From Strigamia acuminata (Eukaryota > Arthropoda > Chilopoda > Geophilomorpha > Linotaeniidae), in NCBI GenBank assembly GCA_949358305.1, contig OX442314.1, positions 51,745,662 through 51,795,661 on the forward strand: 50,000 bases of DNA, read 5' to 3'. Shown one piece after another: positions 33,236 through 43,313 of this stretch. Both the position numbers and the translations under genes were made by a program. The notes below the pieces were generated by a model, which saw nothing but the letters and a program-made list of their open reading frames with translations, was not told where the DNA came from and searched no databases. How positions within the stretch are numbered: position 1 is the first letter of the stretch; every line of letters starts with the position of its first letter.

Positions 33236-36200
33236 CTATGATCTGAAGATGTTGGCAATCAGCGATCGTAGACGCTCCGAACTGAGCCATTTCGTGAAAA
33301 TGTCCGCGACATTGAACTCGCTTTCCACTTTTCGGAGATCAAAGCGTCCCGCCGTGAACCATTCCCTGAGCCAGTGATAACGAACGCGGATATGTCGAGT
33401 CTTCGAGTTCTCCACATCGTTTGAGGTGAACTGTATGCTGGCCAGGGCGTCGGAATAAACGACGGGTCGAGATAGGCGATTCAAAGCTGGAAACTGGGTG
33501 TACACGTGATTCAACCAATACAGCTCCTTGACACACTCAACAAGGGCGATAAACTCCGCCTCCATTGTTGAGCATGCCACGGTTGACTGTTTTCGGCAAG
33601 ACCAGCCGATCGGTACGTTTCCAACATAGGTGATGTAGCCACCGAAGCTCAAGGATGTTTCTGGATCGCTTGCCCACGATGCGTCAGTGAATGCCCACAG
33701 TTGTGATGATGTGCAACCGGACAACTCAATGCACAAGTCCGCAGTGTTGGCGACGTATTGCATGACCTGTAGCAATGCACGGATATGCGTTTGATTGTAG
33801 CATGTGTTGAATTGTGCCAGAGCAATCACTGAGTAAAGAATGTCGGGGCGCGTTCTTGACGCCAGGAATAATAATGATCCAATGAGTGACCTGTAGGGAA
33901 AGTCTGCCAGATTTTCGGTTGACCCTCTCACGAGTGTGGTGCCGGGAGTCACGGGAACCTTGATGCGATTGTTGGTTGCAATGCCAAATTTCTTCACAAG
34001 TTTTGCGATGTACGCACGTTGTGTGATGAACGTGCGCCCTGCGTCACGGATGAACTCAACGCCCAGTAGTCTCGTGATTGGACCAAGATTAACTATCTGG
34101 AACTTTGAACTAATGAGGGCAAGTAACTGGCTGAAAATGCTGTCTGAAGCATAAAAGAGAACAATATCATCCACATAGATCAACATTACGGCAGAATTCC
34201 CAAATGTGTAAACACAGTTACATGCCGGCATCTTCTTAAATCCAAGATCTCGAAGGGCTTCATCCAGCTTTTCAAACCACTGCCTTCCTGATTGGTGCAG
34301 TCCGTAGAGCGATTTTACGAGTAGCCAAACGTTGTTGGGGTCGGAGCATGTGGCACCTGCAGGGATCCTCATGTAAACCTTGTGTTTTAACTCACCATAC
34401 AGGTACGCACATTTAATGTCAAGATGGGCGTCCTTCCAACCACGCAACACAACCAGGAGACAGAAGAATAGGCGAATTAAAACAAAATTCACCACTGGGC
34501 TGAAAACTTCATCATAATCCACGCCCAGCGTTTGACGAAATCCCTGCGCGACTAGACGGGCCCTGTATCGTGTGATGGTGCCGGTTACATCCGTCTTCAA
34601 TTTGAAGATCCACTTGCAGCCCAAGATGGTAGTGTTAGGTGGTCTAGGGACTTCTACATAGACCTCTCTCTCGACGAACGTTCCCAGCTCCTCATCGATG
34701 GCTTCGCGCCATTTCGGAGCGTCCGTGAATTTGGGTATTTCGGCATAAGAGGCCGGTTCCGTTCGACAAAGATGGGCTGCATGTTGGGGTCCTGGGATAA
34801 TTGGCAACGTGTATTCAATATTGCGGAACGTGAAAAGTTCAGGCTCATAGTCTATGTTGTTGAGCATGCAATATTCTTCAATGTCTTTCGGTGATCTGAG
34901 TCTGATTCCAGGCATTGGAAAATAGTAAACGTCGGTCCTAATCTTCCCAGGTACTTGATCTTTTCTAAGATGCTCTTCGCGTCTCCAATTACTACATTCG
35001 GAATTCCCGCCGACAAGTCGCCACATATGTGCTGTATGACGCTCAGTCGCTGCCGGAACTTCAGTTCCTGTTGTGGGAGGAATCGGAGCAGGAGACATTG
35101 GGGTGTCATCGAATACTGGTACAGTATGACTTCCTGAGTCTGCTCCACGCCCTTTACGACGATACGTGATATATCGTGCTGGCGAACCGGGCGGAGATTG
35201 ATGAGCCAACTGTCCAGCTGACGCTTCAGATTGATGATGTGATCGGTCAGGCGAAGTTGGTGGAGTTTGGCGATGCGACCGAGCAGGTGAAGGTGGTGGA
35301 GTTTGACATGGCGATTGTTCGGGCGACGTGCCAGTGAATTCAGATGTTCCAGGATAAATTGAAAGTTCATCTATTTTATTAATATCGGCATCTGTATCGT
35401 CCTCATCTGGTGGAATCCATAGAATAGGATACGATTGAGATTGTCTCAAACTAGCTGAGCTTGGTAACTCCAACGCACATGCATCCAATAATCGCTGCTC
35501 AGGTGTCGTCGGAGGCGGCAAGTAGACAAGAGGTGTATGCATTGACGCAGATGTTGAAGTCTGGTTGTCATTGCCATTGTCATCATCGTTATCGCTGTTA
35601 TCAGAGCGATCAGAATCAGACCCTTTCGGCCAACGATGATATCTGACATTATCGTCAAATGATACGGATTGTTGTCCATTGCCGTTTTCAAGGAATGTTT
35701 CATCAGGTCTTTGCGTTGAACCTCGCAAAGACTTCCGATAAGATTGATGTTCGTCGATTTTAACGTGAATAGATTCATATACTCTGTCTTCGACTGGATT
35801 CCAGACTCTGTAGCCGCGAGTGCTGGTGGCGTAGCCAACAAGATATCCTTCCCAAGCACGCGCTTCCAGTTTCTTGCGTCCCGGTGCAGTGTAATGCACC
35901 CAACATTTGGATCCTATTTTACGTAGGTGGCGTAATGATAAATCTCTTTGTCGCCAAAGAATGTATGGGACTTGATGTTTCAGTCTGGAATGTGGGCTCC
36001 TATTCTTTATATACCCGAAGGTAACAGCGAGTTCGGCCCAGAGTGCATCAGGGAGCTTTGTTTCTGAAATAATCGATCGGACACTGTCGGCCATTGTCCG
36101 GTTTATCCTTTCTGCTGTCCCGTTCATTTGTGGCGATGCGGGGTTAGTTCGCTGTCCCTGGATACCCTTTTCTTGAAGATAATGCAAGAATTCATTTGAC

Positions 36201-38335
36201 ATGAATTCGCCGCCCCTATCGGATCTGATTGCTTTTACGGTAGTGTTCTGAACCCGCTCAACTCTGGCGACGAAGTCTTTAAATGCAGCAAATGTCTGAG
36301 ATTTATGTGTCAGAGGAAAAATCCAGGTGTAGCGTGTTGCATCGTCAATTATGGTGAATACATAATCCGAGCCGCCCAAGGAAGTGATTGGGGCTGGCCC
36401 CCACAAATCCATGTGTAAAAGATCTAATGGCTTTGAAGTCATGGGATGTGGGTCCGGCTTGTGAGAAGCCCTCGTAGATTTAGCAATACGACAGTCATTG
36501 CAGGCTAACTCCTGACGGACTTCTGCTGGCTCCATTCCATGGACTTGTTCATTGGCCGCTAACAACTTCATGGCGTTCGTATGAAGGTGGCCAAGACGAC
36601 TGTGCCACAAACCAGTTGCATCCTTCACTGTAGTAGGATTAGCAACAACCTTCTGTTTTGGATTAGAGGTTTCGCTGGGTAGAAAGGCATGTGGCAAGGA
36701 CTTTAGGATGTCAACATAGGATTGGATATTGGGATTTTTCTGGGTAGGCGGTGGAATGGTGACTTGTGCAGGTAAAGGAGGGTTAGGAGTTTGCTGAACT
36801 GGCATTTGCTTCGCTGGTTCGATAGCAGGCAAAGTTATGCGAAAGTCTGAAATTTCCCGTAGTTTTGATTTGCCCTTCTTTGGCTTTGGCACGTTGTCGA
36901 AATCTACTTCTGTTGTGACAAGTGTTTGCACAGGTTGGAGTGATATCTGGACTGGCGGTTGAGTAATTGTTGAAACAGTTGGCGTCACAAGATGCGTTGA
37001 GCATAAACCGTCCAAATAATATAATCCACCGCGTTCTCTCGCACGAATAATAGGTGAACGGAAGTCTGTCTGATAAACATTCACCTCTCCATTAAAGAAA
37101 TGCACATGGTGATTGGTCTTGTCAATCTTTGACACCGAAATCAAATTGGCTTCGAAATTCGGCGCAAAGAGAACGTTCTTCAAATTGATGGTGCAATCCG
37201 CGCCATCGACCGACGTGAGCAATTGAACTGTCCCTCGTCCTGTCACCTGTGATTTGCCTTGGCCTAACGCAATATCAAATGGCTGGATATTTGAAAAGTC
37301 TGTAAACCAGTCACGCACGTGGGAAACGTGATCTGTTGCCCCGCAATCCACGATCCATTCATTGGATTGCATGAAATGGACCGTAGGACGCTCAATAATC
37401 TGCGGAGCACTGCAAAAGAATGTCCCCTCTCGCTTCGGACGTGAACTTCCGCGTGGGCGATTGTCTTCAACTTTGGCAGCGGCATTTTTATTACGTCTGC
37501 GGCTTTTACTTCGCGACGAACGCTGAACAGAAGCTGTGGACTGATTCCCGTCTCCACGTGGTGGTTGAGGGCAACGATTAGCGTAGTGACCCATTTGATC
37601 ACAGTTAAAACACTTGATTTTAGACAAATCTCGAGGTCCGCGAGATTGATTACGCTGACGAAACTGTCCTTTCGAGGTATGTGCAGACGGTTGGTTAGTC
37701 AATCCCATTGCCTTTAAACGCATCTGCTCGGACAATAACTGTTCCGCCACTTTGGTTGGAGTAAAGTTTGCGTCGGGCCAGTGGTATACTGCAAACGTGG
37801 CCTGGGAATATTCCGGTGGTAAACCCTTGAGATATTGGAAAGAATGATGTTCTTCTGAGACATTTTCACCAACGTCTTTTAATTGTTGAACAAAATGGTC
37901 CACACGACCGATGAAATCAGGCATGTCTTCACCAGGTTTGAGTTGGAGGCTCAAAAATTCCCATCTCATGGCCGCTCGTCTGGCCCTGGAACTCGGTGCA
38001 TAAATGGTGGCCAACTTGTCCCATGCTTGCTTAGGTGTATTGCAAGCGTCGAGGGCCGATCGTTTCGCTTCACTGACGTGAATATATATGTGACCAAGTG
38101 CTTTGTCCTTTTTCACAGCATAACGGTCCTTTTCCTTTTCATTTAAGGTTGCAAGGTGCTCGGCCTCCTTTTCCTCGGTCACGTGTCTCCATAAACCTTC
38201 GGATTTTAGAAGCATGCGCATCGAGCGCTGCCAGGATTCATAGTTCCCAACGGTGAGTACGGGAACCGTTCCGCCCGATAATTCCGACGCTTTCTTCATT
38301 GTGGAGTGGAAAACTCGACACAACGCGACGAACAC
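33236..38335 (-). CDS. Copia gag-pol polyprotein
   Basis: One open frame of 1,699 codons; a second ATG 12 codons in (before KKASELSGG) may be the true start. Order: gag with a retrovirus-type CCHC knuckle CFNCDQMGHYANRC (242-255); protease WIVDCGATDH with catalytic Asp 330 (DCG where DSG or DTG is usual). Integrase follows with HHCC His 578/His 583/Cys 612/Cys 615 and D643, D706, E742. Next is a Ser/Pro/Thr-rich insert (about 1000-1055), then reverse transcriptase with D1306 and YVDD (1387-1390). RNase H comes last (TDASWASD, STMEAEF). The order integrase before reverse transcriptase is diagnostic of Ty1/copia. No stop or frameshift is seen, so it may be active. Gag and Pol share one frame, so any gag excess must come from splicing or other control, as in Drosophila copia. 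Confidence 0.97.
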   Translation of the reverse strand: MFVALCRVFHSTMKKASELSGGTVPVLTVGNYESWQRSMRMLLKSEGLWRHVTEEKEAEHLATLNEKEKDRYAVKKDKALGHIYIHVSEAKRSALDACNTPKQAWDKLATIYAPSSRARRAAMRWEFLSLQLKPGEDMPDFIGRVDHFVQQLKDVGENVSEEHHSFQYLKGLPPEYSQATFAVYHWPDANFTPTKVAEQLLSEQMRLKAMGLTNQPSAHTSKGQFRQRNQSRGPRDLSKIKCFNCDQMGHYANRCPQPPRGDGNQSTASVQRSSRSKSRRRNKNAAAKVEDNRPRGSSRPKREGTFFCSAPQIIERPTVHFMQSNEWIVDCGATDHVSHVRDWFTDFSNIQPFDIALGQGKSQVTGRGTVQLLTSVDGADCTINLKNVLFAPNFEANLISVSKIDKTNHHVHFFNGEVNVYQTDFRSPIIRARERGGLYYLDGLCSTHLVTPTVSTITQPPVQISLQPVQTLVTTEVDFDNVPKPKKGKSKLREISDFRITLPAIEPAKQMPVQQTPNPPLPAQVTIPPPTQKNPNIQSYVDILKSLPHAFLPSETSNPKQKVVANPTTVKDATGLWHSRLGHLHTNAMKLLAANEQVHGMEPAEVRQELACNDCRIAKSTRASHKPDPHPMTSKPLDLLHMDLWGPAPITSLGGSDYVFTIIDDATRYTWIFPLTHKSQTFAAFKDFVARVERVQNTTVKAIRSDRGGEFMSNEFLHYLQEKGIQGQRTNPASPQMNGTAERINRTMADSVRSIISETKLPDALWAELAVTFGYIKNRSPHSRLKHQVPYILWRQRDLSLRHLRKIGSKCWVHYTAPGRKKLEARAWEGYLVGYATSTRGYRVWNPVEDRVYESIHVKIDEHQSYRKSLRGSTQRPDETFLENGNGQQSVSFDDNVRYHRWPKGSDSDRSDNSDNDDDNGNDNQTSTSASMHTPLVYLPPPTTPEQRLLDACALELPSSASLRQSQSYPILWIPPDEDDTDADINKIDELSIYPGTSEFTGTSPEQSPCQTPPPSPARSHRQTPPTSPDRSHHQSEASAGQLAHQSPPGSPARYITYRRKGRGADSGSHTVPVFDDTPMSPAPIPPTTGTEVPAATERHTAHMWRLVGGNSECSNWRREEHLRKDQVPGKIRTDVYYFPMPGIRLRSPKDIEEYCMLNNIDYEPELFTFRNIEYTLPIIPGPQHAAHLCRTEPASYAEIPKFTDAPKWREAIDEELGTFVEREVYVEVPRPPNTTILGCKWIFKLKTDVTGTITRYRARLVAQGFRQTLGVDYDEVFSPVVNFVLIRLFFCLLVVLRGWKDAHLDIKCAYLYGELKHKVYMRIPAGATCSDPNNVWLLVKSLYGLHQSGRQWFEKLDEALRDLGFKKMPACNCVYTFGNSAVMLIYVDDIVLFYASDSIFSQLLALISSKFQIVNLGPITRLLGVEFIRDAGRTFITQRAYIAKLVKKFGIATNNRIKVPVTPGTTLVRGSTENLADFPYRSLIGSLLFLASRTRPDILYSVIALAQFNTCYNQTHIRALLQVMQYVANTADLCIELSGCTSSQLWAFTDASWASDPETSLSFGGYITYVGNVPIGWSCRKQSTVACSTMEAEFIALVECVKELYWLNHVYTQFPALNRLSRPVVYSDALASIQFTSNDVENSKTRHIRVRYHWLREWFTAGRFDLRKVESEFNVADIFTKWLSSERLRSLIANIFRS

Positions 38336-39204
38336 ACTGACTCAAGGAATGGTACGTTAAATACTGGAGCACTGCACAAATGCTGACTTCGATTCGGAGC
38401 ACTGAACTGAAGCACTTCACACACACTTTCGAGGCGGAAACCTTCAAAGGGGGAGCCGATGCTACAATCAGCTGATAGCTTGTGACAAGTGTCCCCCTAG
38501 CGTCCTTTACGACCTCCTGGGGTCACGGGAATGCTAGGTGGCGCAGGGCTCAGTCTTGTCACAAAATACAAACACAGCGGTGGACGGAATGCCCGAAGAG
38601 CTGTGTCGAATCTAATAAGGTCCCACACCAAAATACCCTTAATTCTAACAAAGGTAAAGTCGAAAGAAGGAGAAATAGACGAATCAATCGCGGATGCGAT
38701 CCTCGTGCAAATGAAGGCACGGCGCAGCTTTCTCGAAAAGCTGGAGAAAGCGCTATTTCGGATGTGAAATCCGAAATCTTCTCGAATAAATCGAGGCTCT
38801 TCGTCCACTTGCACAGATCGGTGATAACCGCCGTTCACCGGGGAACTAAGCGGCGAACAATCTAGTGTTCGGTTCTCGTTGGAACTGCCGCTTCGTGCTA
38901 AGCAGTGTCGAAAATCCAGTTTTGTCGAAAAATCTGCAAAAATAAATAAATTTGCCTCAAAAACCGCGAAACCCGCGAGAATTTGGACAAAATTAGTCAA
39001 ATGATCGTAGGATAAACAGCCCTGGCTGTGTGGAACGTCGGCGGTACGTCGTAGACGTTCGTAAAACGAAACTGACGAGGCGAGGATCGTCGGTACCTGA
39101 AAATAAACGAATTTCGGCGCACAAGTCGCGAATTTCGCGACAAATACGTCGAAAATTAACGAAATAAACGTGGAATTAGGCAGCAACCATCCTCTGCTAC
39201 CAAA
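38336..39204 (-). other. Copia 5' untranslated leader
   Basis: 869 bp between the 5' LTR and gag. A 289-codon minus-strand open frame begins in the LTR (39366) and ends at 38497. It has no recognisable domain and is not in frame with gag-pol. Confidence 0.7.
39185..39202 (-). other. Copia primer-binding site (initiator tRNA-Met)
   Basis: TGGTAGCAGAGGATGGTT on the minus strand, 2 nt from the 5' LTR, is complementary to the 3' end of animal initiator tRNA-Met including CCA, as I know that tRNA. Confidence 0.88.
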
Positions 39205-39737
39205 TGTAGAACAGAGGGGCGCAGATATCGGCGAGATATCGCCGAGAAGCGTGCGGCAAATTGCCGTAATGGCGTCGGTCTGCGACGCGAACGTTTGCGA
39301 TACGTCGCAATACGTTTCGTAACAAGCGCGCGGCTTAAGGCCGCTTATTCGCGCACAAAAGAGCACAGAAGGTGCTTTAAAGTAAGTACAATTGTTAAAA
39401 CTACTAAAAACAATTTAATTAAACGAAAATACATTACTTTGATGTGGATAAACAGTCAGGGCAACACACGCCCGTGTGTTGCGCCATCTTGGATTTTGCA
39501 AGGAAAAAAAAAGTGTGGCACTCTAGTGCCAGATAATAACATTAACATTGAAAAATAGAACAAATCTCATTAGTAGATACATAAATCGTACGGAATTTCG
39601 TACGGAACAATCGTAAAGCAAATACAAATACCGCATTTGATTCTAAAGCAGTAAAAGTTTACATCGTGTGAAATAAAATGTTAAATTGACATCAGAAACA
39701 TTCGACATCGATCAAATAAATGGTCTTTAGACCCACA
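39205..39737 (-). repeat. Copia 5' LTR
   Basis: 533 bp, identical to the LTR at 32479-33011. It holds promoter and transcription start for the element. Confidence 0.97.
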
Positions 39738-39742
39738 TACCC
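39738..39742. repeat. Target-site duplication TACCC (right)
   Basis: Second copy of the 5-bp host sequence duplicated by the insertion. Confidence 0.97.
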
Positions 39743-40491
39743 GGCATCCCGCTCGTCCGCGACGACGACGATGATGAGGAACGCGCTCGCCGCGAAGTCC
39801 GCAAGAAGAACCGCGCGAAGGTAGAGTGCGAAGGCCAAATGATCCGCGCACAGAGTCGCGAGATACAGCGTCGGCGAGAAAGTGAGTTCGAACTCGAACA
39901 CGCCGAACACGAGCCCTCGCCCGGGCACAGTCGCGGCACCGGGTCGCGGTCGCGGTCGCGGTCGCGGTCGCAATCGCGGTCGCAGTCGCAGTCGCGGTCG
40001 CAGTCGCAGTCGCGGTCGCGGTCGCGATCGCAGTCGCGGTCGCGGTCGCAGTCGAAGGAGTCGCGATCGAAGGAGTCGCGATCGAAGGAGTCGCAGTCGC
40101 AGTCGTGGTCGCAGTCGCGGTCATCTTCTTCGCGGCCGTTTTCGCAACCGTTCAAGGTAAGAAACGAAAAATCTCGTCCCGTATTGTCTCGTTTTTCTTT
40201 CTTTCTTTCTTTCTTTCTTTCTCGTATCCGTTCACAAATTCGCTCGTTTCAAATTTCAGACGTCCCTGTATCGCCACGATCGGAGTGGTGCCGCTGGCTC
40301 CAAGGCAACCGGTTGCGACAGTATCTACTGTCTCGGGGTGGCCGACCCGCGGATCAAATGCTCCGAGTGTTTATGCTCGGTGCACGAAGAGTGCGTGGGG
40401 CGGCCGTGGACCAAACGACTCGGCCGAAGCGAAGGTTTTGTCTGCAGCGGTTGTCGCGACGAACCCCTCTGCTCCAAACTGCGGTAGTTTA

Positions 40492-40546
<55 letters not shown>

Positions 40547-41097
40547 GTGGTGTTGATCGTTTTTCGTTCGTCGAACTAATCCCGAATTTCTCTCGCAGGT
40601 GCTCCGTCTACACGACCAAAGAGGGCCTGGCCCGCAAAGAGCACGCTTGCTACCGGCACATCGCGAATGTCCTCCGAGGCGAGTCGGCGAGTTGGCGGAT
40701 GAGCGCGTTTAAAAGGACCACCGACGCGCGAGAAGACCTGGTGACGGACCAACACGAGGCGTTGATCAGAGACAAGGCGGTGGTACGGGTTAACGAATTG
40801 TTCTCTCGTTCGTTCGTTCGCTCGTTTAAATTTCCATCCACGTTTCAGAGTCGATGGCTGGTTCGCAAGATCGAGGGTCTCTACGAAGCGGAGGTCAGTT
40901 TGCTTCCACCGAAAGGCATTCCCCGCATGCCGCCGGATCGTCTCGCGACGATAGTGCCCAAGGTCTTGGTCCCGGAGTACATGGTCCGGTTGATCGCGGC
41001 AACGGAGGATATCGACCGGGACCACGCGGAGTTTCTATTGGAATACTGTGACCGTCCGCCGTATGCACTCGACGACCGGAGCTTTGAGTCGGTGTGA
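39743..41097 (+). CDS. Large twin-finger/PHD-like protein, 3' part
   Basis: Continues exon 6 in frame once the element and one TACCC are removed (frame GTA CCC before, GGC ATC after). Exon 6 runs to 40156, then 40260-40483, 40599-40782 and 40849-41097 with TGA at 41095-41097. The rest of exon 6 encodes an acidic-basic stretch and a long Ser-Arg/Ser-Gln repeat domain with three SKESR copies. Exon 7 encodes a PHD-like C4HC3 pattern: C-x4-C-x9-C-x2-C-x4-H-x2-C-x16-C-x2-C (IKCSEC...VHEEC...FVCSGC). Exons 8-9 give a mostly helical C-terminus (ACYRHIANVLRGES, VPEYMVRLIAATED). SR repeats and a PHD-like finger suggest a nuclear protein; this is inference. As it stands the allele should give a truncated protein, unless the element is spliced out. 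Confidence 0.75.
40498..40545. repeat. Poly-T run in intron 7
   Basis: 48 T residues lie 15 nt after the exon-7 donor; true length may vary with sequencing. Confidence 0.9.
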
Positions 41098-41220
41098 GCG
41101 AGCGAGCGACCGACCGACTTAGAACGACCGACCGACCGACCGACTTAGAACGAACGACCGACCAACCGACTTAGAACGACCGACCGACCGATTGACCGAC
41201 CGACCGACCGACTTAGAATG
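41098..41220 (+). repeat. Minisatellite in the 3' UTR
   Basis: Four to five imperfect copies of a 20-35-bp unit, (CGAC)n followed by TTAGAA, directly after the stop codon. Confidence 0.85.
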
Positions 41221-41302
41221 ACGCGAGCTGGACAGGCAGACAGCGAGCGAGCGAGGTTGACAACCGAACGCGCGAGCGACATCGACGACGTCGTCCGCGA
41301 CC

Positions 41303-41315
41303 TATTTATTTTTTT

Positions 41316-41386
<71 letters not shown>

Positions 41387-41392
41387 TTTTTC
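41303..41392. repeat. (TTTA)n microsatellite in 3' UTR
   Basis: About 90 bp of TTTA between the stop codon and the polyadenylation signal of the large twin-finger gene. Confidence 0.95.
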
Positions 41393-41506
41393 TCCATTCG
41401 TTCATTCATTCGTTCACCCATTCATTTATTTATTTGTTTATGTATACATACATACATATACACGTGTATATATATACATTTTGTTGTTGTGTTATCTGCT
41501 CTCTCG

Positions 41507-41512
41507 AATAAA
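41507..41512 (+). terminator. Polyadenylation signal AATAAA
   Basis: Lies 410 nt after the stop of the large twin-finger gene, after the simple-sequence 3' UTR, and is followed by a change to unrelated sequence. Confidence 0.45.
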
Positions 41513-41705
41513 TCAGCGAGTAAACCACACGCCTCGCCTCTCTCTCTTCATTTCTTCTCAAAAACGTTCAAATCAACCTACGAGGTTGAAACAAACAAAA
41601 AAGAAAGAAACCCGAAGTAAAGTAAAGTAAAGTAAAGTAAAGTAAAGTAAAGTAAAGTAAAGTAAAGTAGAGTAGAGTAGAGTAGAGTAGAGTAAAATAG
41701 AGCAC

Positions 41706-41980
41706 TCGAACCGAAAGCGACGAAATTCCAGACGACCACGAAGACGCTTTATCTTCGGCCCCGGGTGGCCGAGCGGGCAGGGCGACCTGCCGCACGGAGC
41801 TGGTGACCGAAGGTTCGCGTCCCGCTCCCGCCGACTTTTCGTTTCACTGATCTTCTGGACAATCCTACTTCTATGATTTCTTACAAATGAGTACTTTACT
41901 TTATGAACGAATTCTCATGAATACTACTCTCTCGCAAGACCCGCGGGAGGGGGGGTCGAAGGTATCGGCCCTTCTTTATT
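41706..41980 (+). mobile_element. tRNA-derived SINE, copy 2
   Basis: Head GAAAGCGACGAAATTCCAGA, box A TGGCCGAGCGG at 41766-41776, box B GGTTCGCGTCC at 41812-41822. The terminal stem-loop CTCTCGCAAGACCCGCGGGAG and GGTATCGGCCCTTC precede a (TTTTA)n tail. First of four head-to-tail copies. Confidence 0.85.
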
Positions 41981-42133
41981 TTATTTTATTTTATTTTATT
42001 TTATTTTATTTTATTTTATTTGATTTGATTTGATTTGATTTGATTTGATTTGATTTCATTTTATTTTATTTCATTCTTTTTGTTTTTATCCACCCATCTA
42101 CCTATCAATCTATCCATTTATTCGTTTATCTAT

Positions 42134-42164
<31 letters not shown>

Positions 42165-42180
42165 CCGAAGTGAAACAAAC

Positions 42181-42440
42181 ATTCGAATCGGAAGCGACGA
42201 AATCCTAGACGACCACGAAAACGCTTTATCTTCGGCCCCGAGTGGCCGAGCGGGCAGGGCGACCTGCCGCACGGAGCTGGTGACCGAGGGTTCGCGTCCC
42301 GCTCTCCCCCGACTTTTCGTTGACAACATTGAATGATTGATTTGTATTAGTTGGTTTATTATACTGTGACAAGTTCTTGAAAATACTACTCTTCCGCAAG
42401 ACTCGCGGGAGGGGGGGTCGAAGGTATCGGCCCTTCTTTA
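42181..42440 (+). mobile_element. tRNA-derived SINE, copy 3
   Basis: Box A at 42243-42253 and box B GGTTCGCGTCC; terminal hairpin and GGTATCGGCCCTTC as in copy 2. The spacer between copies is microsatellite only. Confidence 0.85.
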
Positions 42441-42628
42441 TTTTATTTCATTTTATTTTATTCTATTTTTAATTTTATTTCCACCTACCTATCTACCCGT
42501 CTGTTTATTTATTTGTTTATTTATTTGTTTATTTATTTATTTATTTATTTATTTATTTCTTTCTTTCTTTCTTTTTTCTTCCTTTCGTCTCTTTTCCTCT
42601 CGTTCGTTCGGCCAAAATGAAACGAATA

Positions 42629-42910
42629 CTCGAATCGGAAGCGACGAAATTCTAGACGACCACGAGGACGCTTTATCTTCGGCCCCGGGTGGCCGAGCGA
42701 GTAGAGTGACCTACCGCACGGAGCTGGTGACCGAGAGTTCGAGTCCCGCTCTCCCGACTTTCCGTTTCTCCGAAATTATTCGGTAGCATCTCTTTCTTTC
42801 TTCGTAATTACTCGTTATCGTACTAGTGGTTTATTAATACATTCTCATGGGCAATACTCTCCCGCAAGACCCGCGGGAGGGGGGGTCGAAGGTATCGGCC
42901 CTTCTTTATT
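42629..42910 (+). mobile_element. tRNA-derived SINE, copy 4
   Basis: Box A TGGCCGAGCGA at 42690-42700, box B AGTTCGAGTCC at 42736-42746, hairpin CTCCCGC-AAGACCC-GCGGGAG. Confidence 0.85.
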
Positions 42911-43050
42911 TTTATTCAATTTATTTATATTTTTATTTTTTTTTTTTTATTTAATTTCCACGTGTCCATTTACCCATCTACCTATCTATTTATCTATCTA
43001 TTTATTTATTCGTTTATTCGTTCGTGTCTGTCTTTCTTCCGAAGTAAATT

Positions 43051-43313
43051 GGAACCGACACGATTCTAGGCGACTACGAGGGCGTTTTATCTTCGGGCCC
43101 GGGTGGCCGAGCGGGCAGAGCTACCTGCCGCACGGAGACGTGGACCGAAGGTTCGAGTCCCGCTCCCGCCGACTTTTCGTTTCACCGATGATACAAACGA
43201 TTCTTTCTTTCTTTCTTCCATGATTTGAAACTTACGAATGATTGATGTGATGTAGAATACTACCCTCCCGCAAGACCCGCGGGAGGGGGGGTCGAAGGTA
43301 TCGGCCCTTCTTT
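43051..43313 (+). mobile_element. tRNA-derived SINE, copy 5
   Basis: Box A at 43104-43114 and a perfect box B GGTTCGAGTCC; same terminal hairpin. The head is slightly diverged (GACACGATTCTAGGCGACTA). Confidence 0.85.

Larger units (their letters stand above)
32479..39737 (-). mobile_element. Complete Ty1/copia LTR retrotransposon
   Basis: 7,259 bp on the minus strand: two 533-bp LTRs in direct repeat, one uninterrupted gag-pol frame, PBS, polypurine tract and a 5-bp target duplication. The LTRs are identical base for base on reading both through, so the insertion is recent. It sits inside coding exon 6 of the plus-strand gene, in the opposite orientation. The element is less GC-rich than the genes around it. 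Confidence 0.97.
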
